From positions 62,001 to 126,000 of the forward strand of contig NZ_QUNI01000001.1 of NCBI RefSeq assembly GCF_003385115.1: 64,000 nt of DNA. Reading direction: 5' to 3'. A program made the translations under genes and the position numbers. Shown piece by piece: positions 9,555-18,274 of this stretch. Source of the DNA: Flavobacterium aquicola (lineage in GTDB: Bacteria; Bacteroidota; Bacteroidia; Flavobacteriales; Flavobacteriaceae). Position 1 is the stretch's first letter. The number at the start of each line of letters is the position of its first letter. The notes beneath the pieces are model-generated. The model was not told the origin of the DNA and searched no databases. It saw only the letters and a program-made list of their open reading frames with translations.

Positions 9555-10169
9555 TTATTTTACATCAAATGTATATGTCGCACCTACTGAAAACACAACA
9601 TTCGTATGACTATTATTATCCCAAAAATCGATTACTGGAACAATTCCTTTTTTTGCTCTTAATTCAATTCCAAAATTCGGAGTTATATTAATACCTGTTC
9701 CTAATACAAACGCCAAATCAACATCAGATTCTACATTAAAATTTTTATCAACAACAAATTCAAGAGTTGGACCTAAATGAATATTAAACCTATCCGCAAA
9801 TGTAAATTTATTCATCACCTGTAAACACAAATAATCAACTTTAAATTTTTTACTTATATCTGGTGCTGAATAATCAGAACCTTGAGCTGAATAGTTGATT
9901 TCGGGTTGCAAAGTATAGTGTTTTGCTAATTTTAAAGCACCATAAAAACCTACATAAAAATTTGTTATTGAAGAATAATTATCAAAACGTCTGGTATCCG
10001 AATTATTTTCGCCGTCATAATAATAGTCATCTCCCTCTGTAAAGTGAGAAAAATTGGCTCCTGCTCTAAGTCCAGGTTTAAAAGTCACTTGTGCTTGAGA
10101 ATTTAATATTCCAAAAAGAATAAAAAGTAAAACAAGAATCCCTTTGTTTTGTTGATTTTTCTTATTCAT
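9555..10169 (-). CDS. Outer-membrane beta-barrel protein (PorT-like family), copy 1
   Basis: This 204-residue paralogue of the adjacent barrel gene has a signal peptide ending SQAQ, mature start QVTFKPGLRAGANFS, and a terminal strand ending YTFDVK. The pair look like a tandem duplication that has diverged considerably. The position, between a LolA/lipoprotein pair and the cluster's dehydratase gene, suggests a link with the outer membrane, where flexirubins reside. No enzymatic motif is present. The gene lies 8 bases from each neighbour, so co-transcription is very likely. Confidence 0.78.
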   Translation of the reverse strand: MNKKNQQNKGILVLLFILFGILNSQAQVTFKPGLRAGANFSHFTEGDDYYYDGENNSDTRRFDNYSSITNFYVGFYGALKLAKHYTLQPEINYSAQGSDYSAPDISKKFKVDYLCLQVMNKFTFADRFNIHLGPTLEFVVDKNFNVESDVDLAFVLGTGINITPNFGIELRAKKGIVPVIDFWDNNSHTNVVFSVGATYTFDVK

Positions 10170-10177
10170 AATTTCAG

Positions 10178-10813
10178 TTATTGGTTAAAATAGTTTAGTT
10201 CAATTTTTAATTTTATGTTTTTATGTTCGATGATAATCTTATCGGCAAAAATATCATTTTTAGAAGTAAAATAGAGGTTAATTTTTGCTTTTCTTTTAGT
10301 AGCGTGTACAATTTTACTTAATTTATTTGTCGTTTTCGAAACGTATAAATAATTCATTTTATTTTTATCCAAAGTCTCATAAACGCTTTCCTCGCCGTTA
10401 TCAAATTGATTGCTTGTGGTATAATGACTTCGTAAAAGCAATCTGAAATCCGCTACCAAAGTATTTATCAATAACTTTCTATCCAATTCTTCCAGAATAA
10501 AATTGACTTTATAATCTGATTCGGAAATTTCAAAATCGAGCAGCTTATTGCCAAATTCGGTAGTAAAAACAATTCTATGAGTAGTATCGTTTATTTTTTT
10601 TGCAATAAAAATGCCTGTCAGCTCATTTCCATAGACTGAAATATTAGCTTTATACACATAATCTATTTCCTGATTTGAAAAATAGGGAACTTCGAAAACG
10701 GTTGTTTCCAAAGGCACGGCTTTGTAATCCTTAACTATCTTATTACCGGCACATGATGCCAATAAAAAAGCTATGATACTAATTCGAAAAAGAAGCTTCA
10801 TCGACTTTGGCAT
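10178..10813 (-). CDS. Cluster-associated lipoprotein of unknown function
   Basis: The 211-residue product has a lipoprotein signal peptide (lipobox LASC, Cys21 when counted from the first ATG; the internal Met5 is an alternative start). The mature part is beta-rich with no recognised catalytic motif. It overlaps the end of the LolA-like gene by 35 bases, which implies tight translational coupling. Aryl polyene clusters often carry a LolA homologue next to an outer-membrane lipoprotein. By analogy with LolA/LolB this could be the receptor for a LolA-carried pigment (inference). Confidence is high that it is a real lipoprotein gene and low for its function. Confidence 0.72.
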   Translation of the reverse strand: MPKSMKLLFRISIIAFLLASCAGNKIVKDYKAVPLETTVFEVPYFSNQEIDYVYKANISVYGNELTGIFIAKKINDTTHRIVFTTEFGNKLLDFEISESDYKVNFILEELDRKLLINTLVADFRLLLRSHYTTSNQFDNGEESVYETLDKNKMNYLYVSKTTNKLSKIVHATKRKAKINLYFTSKNDIFADKIIIEHKNIKLKIELNYFNQ

Positions 10814-11414
10814 TGATTACTTTATTTTTTAAGACAATTCGGGTATAATCTGCGGAGGATTCCAATAATTTAACCTGAATCACAGTCGCATCTTCTTTGT
10901 CAAAAGTTAAATCGATTTGCTTGATATATTTTTTTAGAGTCGCATCTTTCGGAATAAACTTAGCGATGTTTTGCTCTTTATTTTTAAAATATGAAATAGA
11001 GAATTCCTTGTCATCAAATAAATCCCCGCTAACGCTTCCGACAATCAATTTGTTGATTTTCCCAAACAATTTACTGCTTCCAATATCCACGGCACTTTTC
11101 TTTCCCTCGTCATTGATAAGTATCTTTCCGTTCTTAAAAACGATTGAATAATTGTATGGCTTTTTATATTGCCAAAGCAAGGAATAAGGCTCCTTGAAAA
11201 TCATTTTTCCTGAAGTTTCAATATCTTTCGACAGAAAATCAAGATGCTTGTACTGCACAAAATCAGTACTCAAAGTCTTTATTTTTTTTGACACAACAGC
11301 CACAGATTGCTTGAAAGCAGTAATTTCACCGTCACTCATCTTTTGCTCTTGAGACCAAGACTGAAATTGACAAACATTTAAAAAAAATACTATTATAAAA
11401 ATTTTAGTTTTCAT
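10779..11414 (-). CDS. LolA-like outer-membrane lipoprotein carrier protein
   Basis: The protein has 211 residues with a signal peptide (MKTKIFIIVFFLNVCQFQSWS). The mature sequence follows the LolA pattern: KKIKTLSTDFVQYKHLDFLSKDIETSG, then FKEPYSLLWQYKKPYNYSIVF. LolA is a periplasmic beta-barrel chaperone with a hydrophobic cavity. LolA homologues inside aryl polyene clusters are thought to ferry the lipid or pigment rather than general lipoproteins. It overlaps the deacetylase gene by 11 bases and the downstream lipoprotein gene by 35 bases. Confidence 0.85.
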   Translation of the reverse strand: MKTKIFIIVFFLNVCQFQSWSQEQKMSDGEITAFKQSVAVVSKKIKTLSTDFVQYKHLDFLSKDIETSGKMIFKEPYSLLWQYKKPYNYSIVFKNGKILINDEGKKSAVDIGSSKLFGKINKLIVGSVSGDLFDDKEFSISYFKNKEQNIAKFIPKDATLKKYIKQIDLTFDKEDATVIQVKLLESSADYTRIVLKNKVINAKVDEASFSN

Positions 11415-12177
11415 ACGCTTTTATATTCAGGAGTTCTTCTAAAGGAACAACACTGTAATTGTTTTTTTCTAAAAAAAAGAGCAACTGCTCCAGCACATTC
11501 ACCGTTTCGATAGAAGTGTCGTGCAAAAGTACGATTCCTCCCGGTTTAATTCTTTTAATTATTCTGTCCAATAAAAACTTTCTGTTTCTAATAATTCCAT
11601 CAAGAGACCTGATATTCCATCCAATGGTTTTATGTTGGGTTACTGCTAATGCTTTACGAATGGAAGGATTAGTAACGCCATAAGGTGGTCTAAACAAAGT
11701 AGTTTTCTTTCCTAAAAGAGCTTCGATCAAAGCATCTGTTTTCTCTATTTCGGCGATGACTTTTGTTTTATTGTAAAAATCAAAAAAAGGAGAATGACTG
11801 TACGAATGGTTTCCTATTGTGTGCCCTTGCTTTATGGTTTCTTTTAAAATTTCAGGATGTGATTCGATATTTTTACCAATGCAAAAAAATGCAGCCTTGG
11901 CATTATACTTTTTTAAAACTTCCAAAACAGCAATTGTCATTTCATTTGGACCGTCATCAAAGGTGATTGCAATTTTTCTTTCAGTTATCGAAGGATTACT
12001 GCAAAAGGTTTTTACATGGTAATTTGAGCCAATAAAGGAAGACCCGATAAACACAATGGTAAACCACAAAAAACTAACAAATACAAAATACTTGAAATCG
12101 ATTACTTCATAAAAGCTTGCCAAAGCAAGAAGCAAAAGCAGTACAATAAAAAATATATTTGTTAAAATATGCTTCAA
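11404..12177 (-). CDS. Membrane-anchored polysaccharide-deacetylase-family (CE4/NodB) protein
   Basis: The 257-residue protein has one or two N-terminal membrane helices (residues about 5-50) followed by a NodB homology domain. Motif 1 is ITFDDGPNEMT (metal-binding and catalytic Asp pair), motif 2 is GNHSYSHS (HxxxH metal ligands) and motif 3 is RPPYG. The segment GGIVLLHDTS carries the late His. All expected metal-site residues are present, so it is probably an active metal-dependent de-N- or de-O-acylase facing the periplasm. Its substrate in a pigment cluster is unknown. It overlaps the Cys-less KS gene by 4 bases. Confidence 0.85.
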   Translation of the reverse strand: MKHILTNIFFIVLLLLLALASFYEVIDFKYFVFVSFLWFTIVFIGSSFIGSNYHVKTFCSNPSITERKIAITFDDGPNEMTIAVLEVLKKYNAKAAFFCIGKNIESHPEILKETIKQGHTIGNHSYSHSPFFDFYNKTKVIAEIEKTDALIEALLGKKTTLFRPPYGVTNPSIRKALAVTQHKTIGWNIRSLDGIIRNRKFLLDRIIKRIKPGGIVLLHDTSIETVNVLEQLLFFLEKNNYSVVPLEELLNIKAYEN

Positions 12178-13244
12178 CAGCTTGAAATTAAAGTAAAACT
12201 ATGGTCTATTCCGTTGCGTTGATTGTACAACAAAATCGTTTTATATGTTTCTTTATCTATTGTATTTATTTTTACAATATCGGGAATACTTTGAGTCTGA
12301 ATAATTTTAGTTCCAACCCACAATCCAAATGCCGAAGCAGTATCGTATTCGCCACTCAAATGTTTGTAATAAACCTGTGGTGTGTTTGCAAAAGTCACTT
12401 CTGATAAAATTTTATAATATGCATCGGAATCCATATCTCCATTATAACCCAAAACTACAGCATCAATATCGATAAATTTCAAATTGTTGGAGGCCAAAAA
12501 AGAACCGATTTTATTTTCAATTTTATCAATTTCTAATGCATTCAGAATTTCAACATCCAAAACAGCAGCTATTGATGTTGCTTTCTTTTCTTTTTCAACT
12601 ACAAAAAAGGTGGCTCCTTCACCAAAAACAACACCTTTGGTTGTACTTTTTAAAAATGAATCAAGTCCTTGGTTTTCATTTTTTATAAAACCTGCAAGCC
12701 TGAAAAGGGACATTGTATAATCGGCAGTTTCATCTATTCCACCAACCAATACGGAAGAAGCATCATTTTCTTCCATCATCATTTTGGCATCAAAAAGTGC
12801 CGACTCAAAAGAAATAGAACCATTTACATACGTCAGATTATAGGCTTTGCATTGCAGTCCCAAAGCAATTTGACCACCAACAGTATTATGTGTCGATTGA
12901 ATAAAAGAAGTAGGAGTTAAAAACTCTTCGTTATTATCCAAAATGGCCTTCAAAAATTTCTCAGAATCTTCAATACAGCCCATTCCGGTTCCAGTGATAA
13001 TAGCATCAACGGTTTCCAGCTGGGCTTCCCGCAAAGCTAGAGTCGAAGCAACTATACCGTTTTTGACTCCTTTTGCCATTCTTCTGCTGGCTACCGGAGA
13101 TATAAATTCCTTATAAACAGGCTGATGAATAGATAAAATAGTATCCACTTCATTTACTGCCGATTCTTCAAGGAAAAGAGTATCAAAAGTCTTTTGAGTA
13201 GAAATGCAGCCTAATCCATTTATATAAATCTTATTCATTATCAA
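12174..13244 (-). CDS. Beta-ketoacyl synthase homologue lacking the active-site Cys (chain-length-factor-like)
   Basis: This 356-residue thiolase-fold protein aligns with FabF-type ketosynthases. The nucleophile region reads YVNGSISFESALFDA where FabF has TACSSA. The two His motifs (HGTATP and GHT) are replaced by GYNGDMDSD and HLSGEYDTAS. With all three catalytic residues gone it cannot condense by itself and is probably the partner of the KS gene directly upstream (4-base gap), as in type II PKS KS:CLF pairs. In aryl polyene synthesis such partners set chain length. Pairing is inferred from adjacency. Confidence 0.84.
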   Translation of the reverse strand: MIMNKIYINGLGCISTQKTFDTLFLEESAVNEVDTILSIHQPVYKEFISPVASRRMAKGVKNGIVASTLALREAQLETVDAIITGTGMGCIEDSEKFLKAILDNNEEFLTPTSFIQSTHNTVGGQIALGLQCKAYNLTYVNGSISFESALFDAKMMMEENDASSVLVGGIDETADYTMSLFRLAGFIKNENQGLDSFLKSTTKGVVFGEGATFFVVEKEKKATSIAAVLDVEILNALEIDKIENKIGSFLASNNLKFIDIDAVVLGYNGDMDSDAYYKILSEVTFANTPQVYYKHLSGEYDTASAFGLWVGTKIIQTQSIPDIVKINTIDKETYKTILLYNQRNGIDHSFTLISSC

Positions 13245-13248
13245 TGTA

Positions 13249-14451
13249 TTATTCGCTTTTAGAAAATATCAGTGTCGAACAATTTCCTCCAAATCCAAAA
13301 GAATTGGAAAGCACATGTTCTATTTTTTTATGTTTTAAAGTCGTTTGTGGCACCAAATTAAACTCGGCCATTGGTGTCTCAAAATTCAAATTTGGGAAAA
13401 CGGCGTTATTTTGAATCGCCAGCACACTATACACCGCTTCAATAGCGGCAGCTGCGGCCAGTGTATGTCCTGTAAAAGGCTTAGTAGAACTGAAATCGGG
13501 AACCTTATTTTCACCAAACAACCGGATCATTGCCCGACCTTCGGATAAATCATTATTAGGAGTTGCAGTACCGTGAACATTTACATAATCGATTTGCTCT
13601 GGCTTCAATTGGGCAGCCTTAAATGCCTTTTCCATTGCCAGAAAAGCTCCATCTCCATTTTCTGAAGAAGCAGTTTGATGAAAAGCATCATTTGCATTGG
13701 CATAACCCGAAACTCTTGCCAAAACTTTTTTGTTTTCCTTTTTAATCAATTCCTCTGATTCCAAAACCAAAAAAGCAGCTGCTTCCCCCAGATTTAATCC
13801 TTTTCGATTATCATCAAATGGTTTATTATAGCCATCCGATAAAATCATCAGCGTTTTAAATCCATTGATAGTAAACTTAGACATCGCATCTGTTCCACCT
13901 ACAATAACACGATCCAATTTACCGGATTTTATCATTCTGGCTCCCAGCATTATGGCATTCGCTGCCGAAGAACAGGCAGTGCTGATGGTCGTTACAAAAC
14001 CTTCCAAACCCAATTCCTTTGCAATTTTATCGGTATTGTCGCCTGCATTATGACTGCTGATGTATTTTACAATATCGGGATTTTCAAAATATTCGTGGTA
14101 ATAGCGTTCGGTCATATCCATTCCGCCCACGCTCGTAGCCGAGATTAATCCTGTTTTATATTCGTTTATAGAAGTAATTCCAGCATCTTTTACCGCTTGT
14201 TTGGCTGCAATGGTTCCAAGCATGGCAGTTCGGGAGAAATTATTGTCTTTCCCTAAACCCAGCTCATCCATTAATTCCTGATTGGTTTTTTTAATTTCAC
14301 CCACCTTGATAACATCGGCATGAACGGTCACAATATTTTCGATTGTTGTAATTCCCACCTGGCTATTCAGTAATGCGTTATAATTTTCCTCAACTGAATT
14401 TCCAATTGAAGAAATAATACCCATTCCAGTAATGGCGACACCTATACTCAT
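13249..14451 (-). CDS. Beta-ketoacyl-ACP synthase II (FabF-like)
   Basis: This 400-residue ketosynthase has the complete triad: Cys in STACSSAANAIM, His in NVHGTATPNND, and His in FTGHTLAAAAAIEA. It should elongate the ACP-bound polyene chain using malonyl-ACP. The next gene downstream (12174) encodes a homologue with no catalytic residues, so the two probably form a heterodimer. About 100 bases separate this gene from the upstream ACP gene at 14555. That gap is AT-rich with repeated TTTTAAA-type motifs and could hold a processing site. Confidence 0.9.
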   Translation of the reverse strand: MSIGVAITGMGIISSIGNSVEENYNALLNSQVGITTIENIVTVHADVIKVGEIKKTNQELMDELGLGKDNNFSRTAMLGTIAAKQAVKDAGITSINEYKTGLISATSVGGMDMTERYYHEYFENPDIVKYISSHNAGDNTDKIAKELGLEGFVTTISTACSSAANAIMLGARMIKSGKLDRVIVGGTDAMSKFTINGFKTLMILSDGYNKPFDDNRKGLNLGEAAAFLVLESEELIKKENKKVLARVSGYANANDAFHQTASSENGDGAFLAMEKAFKAAQLKPEQIDYVNVHGTATPNNDLSEGRAMIRLFGENKVPDFSSTKPFTGHTLAAAAAIEAVYSVLAIQNNAVFPNLNFETPMAEFNLVPQTTLKHKKIEHVLSNSFGFGGNCSTLIFSKSE

Positions 14452-14554
14452 TTTTATATTTTAAATTTTAAAATTTAGATTGTGGAATACTTAATCTGCA
14501 TTAACCTTTTTTAATGAACTTAAAAAATGCTTAGTTTAATTTTAAAATCTAAAA

Positions 14555-14812
14555 TTACTTAACCCTATTTTTAGCAATATAATCCGCCATAACTTCGATA
14601 GATTTAAAAATAGTTTTTCCTTCTTTTGGATCTACTAATTTAATACCGTAATCTTTATCAAGCATCACAATAAGTTCCAACGCATCAATAGAATCAAGTC
14701 CTAAACCATCTCCAAATAAAGCATCTTCATCGTTAATATCTGCTACAGTGATATCTTCAAGGTTTAAAACTTCTATTATTTTACTTTTTAATTCTTGTTT
14801 TAATGCTTCCAT
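14555..14812 (-). CDS. Acyl carrier protein
   Basis: The protein has 85 residues and is acidic. The phosphopantetheine attachment site is the Ser in GLGLDSIDALELIV. The length and the DSID motif are typical of discrete type II ACPs. It is one of two ACPs in the cluster; the other (24478) has DSLDYVDL instead. Two ACPs fit separate pools, one for the polyene chain and one for the dialkylresorcinol or starter loading, but which is which cannot be told from sequence. It starts 2 bases after the ApeC-like gene ends. Confidence 0.93.
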   Translation of the reverse strand: MEALKQELKSKIIEVLNLEDITVADINDEDALFGDGLGLDSIDALELIVMLDKDYGIKLVDPKEGKTIFKSIEVMADYIAKNRVK

Positions 14813-14814
14813 AA

Positions 14815-15432
14815 TTATTTATTGTATAGTTTTTTTAATTGTTCGTGATTGTGTTCTGTTTCACCTTTTTTATCTACCAAACAAAGAAAGGCTTTGTATT
14901 CTTCATTATAATATTCCACCCAGCCACATAAAACTCTGTCTGCTTTTTGGTTTTCCAAAAGTATATTGCAGTAATTTTCCATAAATTCCGGTTCATAATC
15001 AGCAAATATAAAGAAAGAATTTTCGCTTTTCAATTGATGTTTAATACTTATTTCTCCTAAACAGATATTAGGCAATGTATAAACAAAAACTGCCGGACTT
15101 GGGTAATAATCCTCTGAATCTGAAATAGAGCTTTGATACTTTACATCAGTATCTAAACTTGACGATTTATTGGCAAATACTAATGCTGTATTGTTTTCTG
15201 CAGAATTTTCGTCGGCTGCTGTTAAAAGTAATTCAGCTCCCAAAAAAGCCAATTTACTCAGATTGTCCATTTTAAAAAATTTTGGATAATTGATTTCAAA
15301 ATGCTTGTAGACTTTCTTTGAAAAATCAGCAAATGAATTCTCTTCGGTAGTAAAAACCACTTCTCCATTCAAAAAAACTGTATTTTTCTGAATGGTACAA
15401 AATGAATGAATATAATTTTTATTTACTGTCAT
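14815..15432 (-). CDS. ApeC-like Ketoacyl-synt_2 domain protein (chain-length factor fragment)
   Basis: This 205-residue protein corresponds to the N-terminal half of a ketosynthase fold (family called Ketoacyl-synt_2, seen in ApeC of aryl polyene clusters). Recognisable parts are SSLDTDVKYQ and YPSPAVFVYTLPNICLGEI. There is no Cys nucleophile and no C-terminal His domain. It shares one base with the stop of the KS at 15432 and sits 2 bases before the ACP gene. It is probably a structural partner that modulates chain length. The family call rests on motif recall, not a search. Confidence 0.75.
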   Translation of the reverse strand: MTVNKNYIHSFCTIQKNTVFLNGEVVFTTEENSFADFSKKVYKHFEINYPKFFKMDNLSKLAFLGAELLLTAADENSAENNTALVFANKSSSLDTDVKYQSSISDSEDYYPSPAVFVYTLPNICLGEISIKHQLKSENSFFIFADYEPEFMENYCNILLENQKADRVLCGWVEYYNEEYKAFLCLVDKKGETEHNHEQLKKLYNK

Positions 15433-16565
15433 TAATTTACTTTTTCAAATAAAACAGCTGTATTGCAGCCTCCAAAACCTGAAGCCGTTTTTAGAAAATA
15501 ACGAATATCTGCATTTTCCTTTTTTTCAATAACCTTAATTGACTGGCTCACTCCAATGGTATCAAATCCTAATGATGTAAACAAGGTATTTTGGTTAACC
15601 GATTCTATGCCAATAACCGTTTCCAGCAGTCCCGAAGCACCTAATGTATGACCATAATAGCCTTTAAAACTATTCACTGGTACATTTTCAAGTCCTAATC
15701 TGTTTAATGCAATAGCTTCCATTTCGTCATTATAAGGCGTAGCCGTACCATGAGCGGAAATATAATCGATTTGATTACTGTCTATTTTGGCTTCCGCCAA
15801 AGCACTTTGAATACTTCTGTAAAGTCCTTCTCCTGTTCTGGAAGGACCTGAGATGTGGTTGGCATCATTGATTGAACCATCACCTATAATTTTTATTTTT
15901 GCATTTTCTTTATTTGAAGAAACCAAAACAGCCGCCGTGGCTTCTCCTAAACTTACTCCTGTTCTATTAACCGAATATGGTTTGCAGGGTAAATTACTCA
16001 TTGCCTGAAAAGAATTGAATCCTGACAAAACAAATTTTGAAACTTCATCACCCGCTACAACAAATACATTGTCATATAAATTCGCCTGAATTAATCTTTT
16101 AGCAACTGAAACCGCCAAAATTCCCGAAACACAAGCATTAGAAACAACAATAGGTTCATTTTTAAAACCAAAAAAATCAGCAACCTTTTTCGCTAATACA
16201 TTCAAATATGCAGGGTCTATATTTTCTTGATTTTCTAAAGCAGTTACATTCCCTTTGGTAGTCGAAAGGATGAAAGCGGTTCTTTCATTCAGATCAATAT
16301 TGGACTTTTTAATAATTGGTTCCAATGCCAAAATCATCATTTTCTCCAATCTCGAATATCCCTCTGCCGAAGTCACTTTGGCGAAAGCCAAATCCAATTC
16401 TGCATCATTAATAACTGCTGCATAAAAAGGTGTATTCAGCAACTTTGGATTATTCTGCAATTGAATACCCGAAACGGCTTTGCCTATATTTTTTATATTG
16501 ACAGCTACATCAAACCCAATGGGTGTAATACAGTTCGTTTCGGTTATAAAGACTTCTTTTATCAT
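15432..16565 (-). CDS. Beta-ketoacyl-ACP synthase (FabF-like)
   Basis: This 377-residue ketosynthase has Cys in VSNACVSGILAV, His in SAHGTATPYND and His in YYGHTLGASG, so all catalytic residues are present. It is translationally coupled to the ApeC-like fragment (15432), which suggests a KS:CLF pair distinct from the 13249/12174 pair. It elongates malonyl units on ACP in the cytoplasm. It is shorter than the FabF average (about 410) but intact. Confidence 0.9.
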   Translation of the reverse strand: MIKEVFITETNCITPIGFDVAVNIKNIGKAVSGIQLQNNPKLLNTPFYAAVINDAELDLAFAKVTSAEGYSRLEKMMILALEPIIKKSNIDLNERTAFILSTTKGNVTALENQENIDPAYLNVLAKKVADFFGFKNEPIVVSNACVSGILAVSVAKRLIQANLYDNVFVVAGDEVSKFVLSGFNSFQAMSNLPCKPYSVNRTGVSLGEATAAVLVSSNKENAKIKIIGDGSINDANHISGPSRTGEGLYRSIQSALAEAKIDSNQIDYISAHGTATPYNDEMEAIALNRLGLENVPVNSFKGYYGHTLGASGLLETVIGIESVNQNTLFTSLGFDTIGVSQSIKVIEKKENADIRYFLKTASGFGGCNTAVLFEKVN

Positions 16566-16566
16566 G

Positions 16567-17016
16567 CTATTTTACTAAGCCTACTTTTCTTTTCCATTCT
16601 GTGTAAAACGGAGGATTTGTCAACATTAATTCACCTTTTTTATCCAAGAAAACCTGAACGGTTTCTCCTGTACAGACTACTTCATTTTTTGCATTGTAAA
16701 TGGTAAACCTGAATATCATTTTTGCCGCAGGCGTATCTACAATAGTCGTTTCTATGCGGGCTACATCGCCATAACGCAATGACAATTTATGTTCGAGAGT
16801 AGTTTTTACAATGGGAGTTGTAAACTCATTGGCAAAAACATCCAGATACGCAAGACCATGCTTGCGCCCGAAAGCTTCCCTTCCATCTTCAAAATAAGTA
16901 ATATAATGACCATGCCACACTATTCCAAGCGAATCTGTTTCGTTGAATCGAACACGAATTTCATGTGAAACGGTCAAGGCAGCCGCTTCTTTATACAGCT
17001 CTTTTCTTCTTATCAT
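16567..17016 (-). CDS. 4HBT-type hot-dog acyl thioesterase
   Basis: The 149-residue hot-dog protein carries the 4-hydroxybenzoyl-CoA thioesterase signature (FNETDSLGIVWHGHYITYFEDGREAF), with the catalytic Asp/Glu region near the N-terminus. It should hydrolyse acyl-CoA or acyl-ACP thioesters and may release chains or edit blocked carriers in the polyene pathway. It overlaps the ABC permease gene by 26 bases and is one base from the next KS gene. Aryl polyene clusters frequently contain such a thioesterase. Confidence 0.87.
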   Translation of the reverse strand: MIRRKELYKEAAALTVSHEIRVRFNETDSLGIVWHGHYITYFEDGREAFGRKHGLAYLDVFANEFTTPIVKTTLEHKLSLRYGDVARIETTIVDTPAAKMIFRFTIYNAKNEVVCTGETVQVFLDKKGELMLTNPPFYTEWKRKVGLVK

Positions 17017-18274
17017 ATAGCAATGCTAAACTTGTGGTAACTATAAAAAATAAAAACAATAAAAATAATTCCGGCAGCAGATCCAATAGAGATCCGTTGC
17101 GCAAAAGTACGTCATAAAAGGCTTCCAGACCCCAATTCATTGGTGAGGATTGTGCAATAACCTGCATCACTTTGGGCATTGCAAATACAGGAACCCAAAC
17201 ACCGCCAATAGCCGCCAAAATTATTACAGACGTAGCGCCAAACGGAGCCGATTGTTCTTGGGTCTTGGCAATAGTTCCCAATAATATTCCGAAACCAATT
17301 GCCGCCAAACCTGAAAATAGCGCTACAATACTCATTAAAATTAAATTTCCTTCAACGTTTAAAGGTGGTAACCCTAAATGCGGAAATAGAAATATTGCTA
17401 CCGCAATCATCATGTAAAACTGAATCAGACAAATGATTAAATACATCACTGTTTTTCCAGCCAAGACAATTCTATTAGAAACAGGATTAGTACGCAATCG
17501 AACAAAAGTACCTTGTGTTTTTTCCTTTACCATATTGATTGACAACGGAATTACTATAAAAAACACGGCGAAAAGTGTCCACGCAGGTACGTTATGCTGC
17601 ACCGAATTTGGAAGTATTTCTTTGTCGTTTATTTTTGGAATAATCTCTTTGAATGTGATAAAACTTTTTTGTTCAAACTGAGCATTCTCGCCACCCAGTT
17701 CATCCTGAAAAGAAGTATAAATCGATTTGGTTTCTATCTGAGAAATCATTTTATCGATAGCATTCATTACGCCGCTTCTAAAACTCAATTGTACGGCGGG
17801 ATCAAAATACAATTTAACCTCTTTTTGATTAACAATTTTTGCAACTGATTTAGTAGCCATTGAATCTGAAAAACCTAAACTGCTTACAATTTTTTGAACA
17901 TTCTGATCAATTTTAGCTTGTAAATCCCTACTTAAATGGGACGGAATAATAATTGCCATTTGATATTTCCCGCTAAAAACGGCTTCTTTGGCCTCAGCTT
18001 CAGTAATTTTTTTATTATTAAAAGCGGTAACAACACTAAAAACATCACTCTTTTTTAAATTATCAAAAAGCGTCTTAGAAACTTTTCCATTATCATAATC
18101 AACCAAAAGAATTGGAATCTTTACCTGTTCTCCTTTTTTATATGTGCTATCTTGAATAAGTGTAACGGTAATAATTAACACCAATGGCATTAAAAACAGT
18201 GTTACTACACCTCCCATATCTCGTTTAAGCAACAAGAATTCTTTATAAACAGACATCCAAAGTTTATATAGCAT
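16991..18274 (-). CDS. ABC-2 type transporter permease
   Basis: The 427-residue protein has the ABC-2 layout: an N-terminal helix (about residues 20-40), a long extracytoplasmic domain to about residue 220, then five or six membrane helices (starting TLFAVFFIVIPLSINMV). The family's pre-helix segment VKEKTQGTFVRLRTNPVS is present. With the ATPase encoded just upstream (11-base overlap) it forms an exporter. ABC-2 exporters in pigment clusters are thought to move the lipid product or a precursor across the inner membrane. The cargo is inferred. Confidence 0.9.
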   Translation of the reverse strand: MLYKLWMSVYKEFLLLKRDMGGVVTLFLMPLVLIITVTLIQDSTYKKGEQVKIPILLVDYDNGKVSKTLFDNLKKSDVFSVVTAFNNKKITEAEAKEAVFSGKYQMAIIIPSHLSRDLQAKIDQNVQKIVSSLGFSDSMATKSVAKIVNQKEVKLYFDPAVQLSFRSGVMNAIDKMISQIETKSIYTSFQDELGGENAQFEQKSFITFKEIIPKINDKEILPNSVQHNVPAWTLFAVFFIVIPLSINMVKEKTQGTFVRLRTNPVSNRIVLAGKTVMYLIICLIQFYMMIAVAIFLFPHLGLPPLNVEGNLILMSIVALFSGLAAIGFGILLGTIAKTQEQSAPFGATSVIILAAIGGVWVPVFAMPKVMQVIAQSSPMNWGLEAFYDVLLRNGSLLDLLPELFLLFLFFIVTTSLALLYDKKKRAV

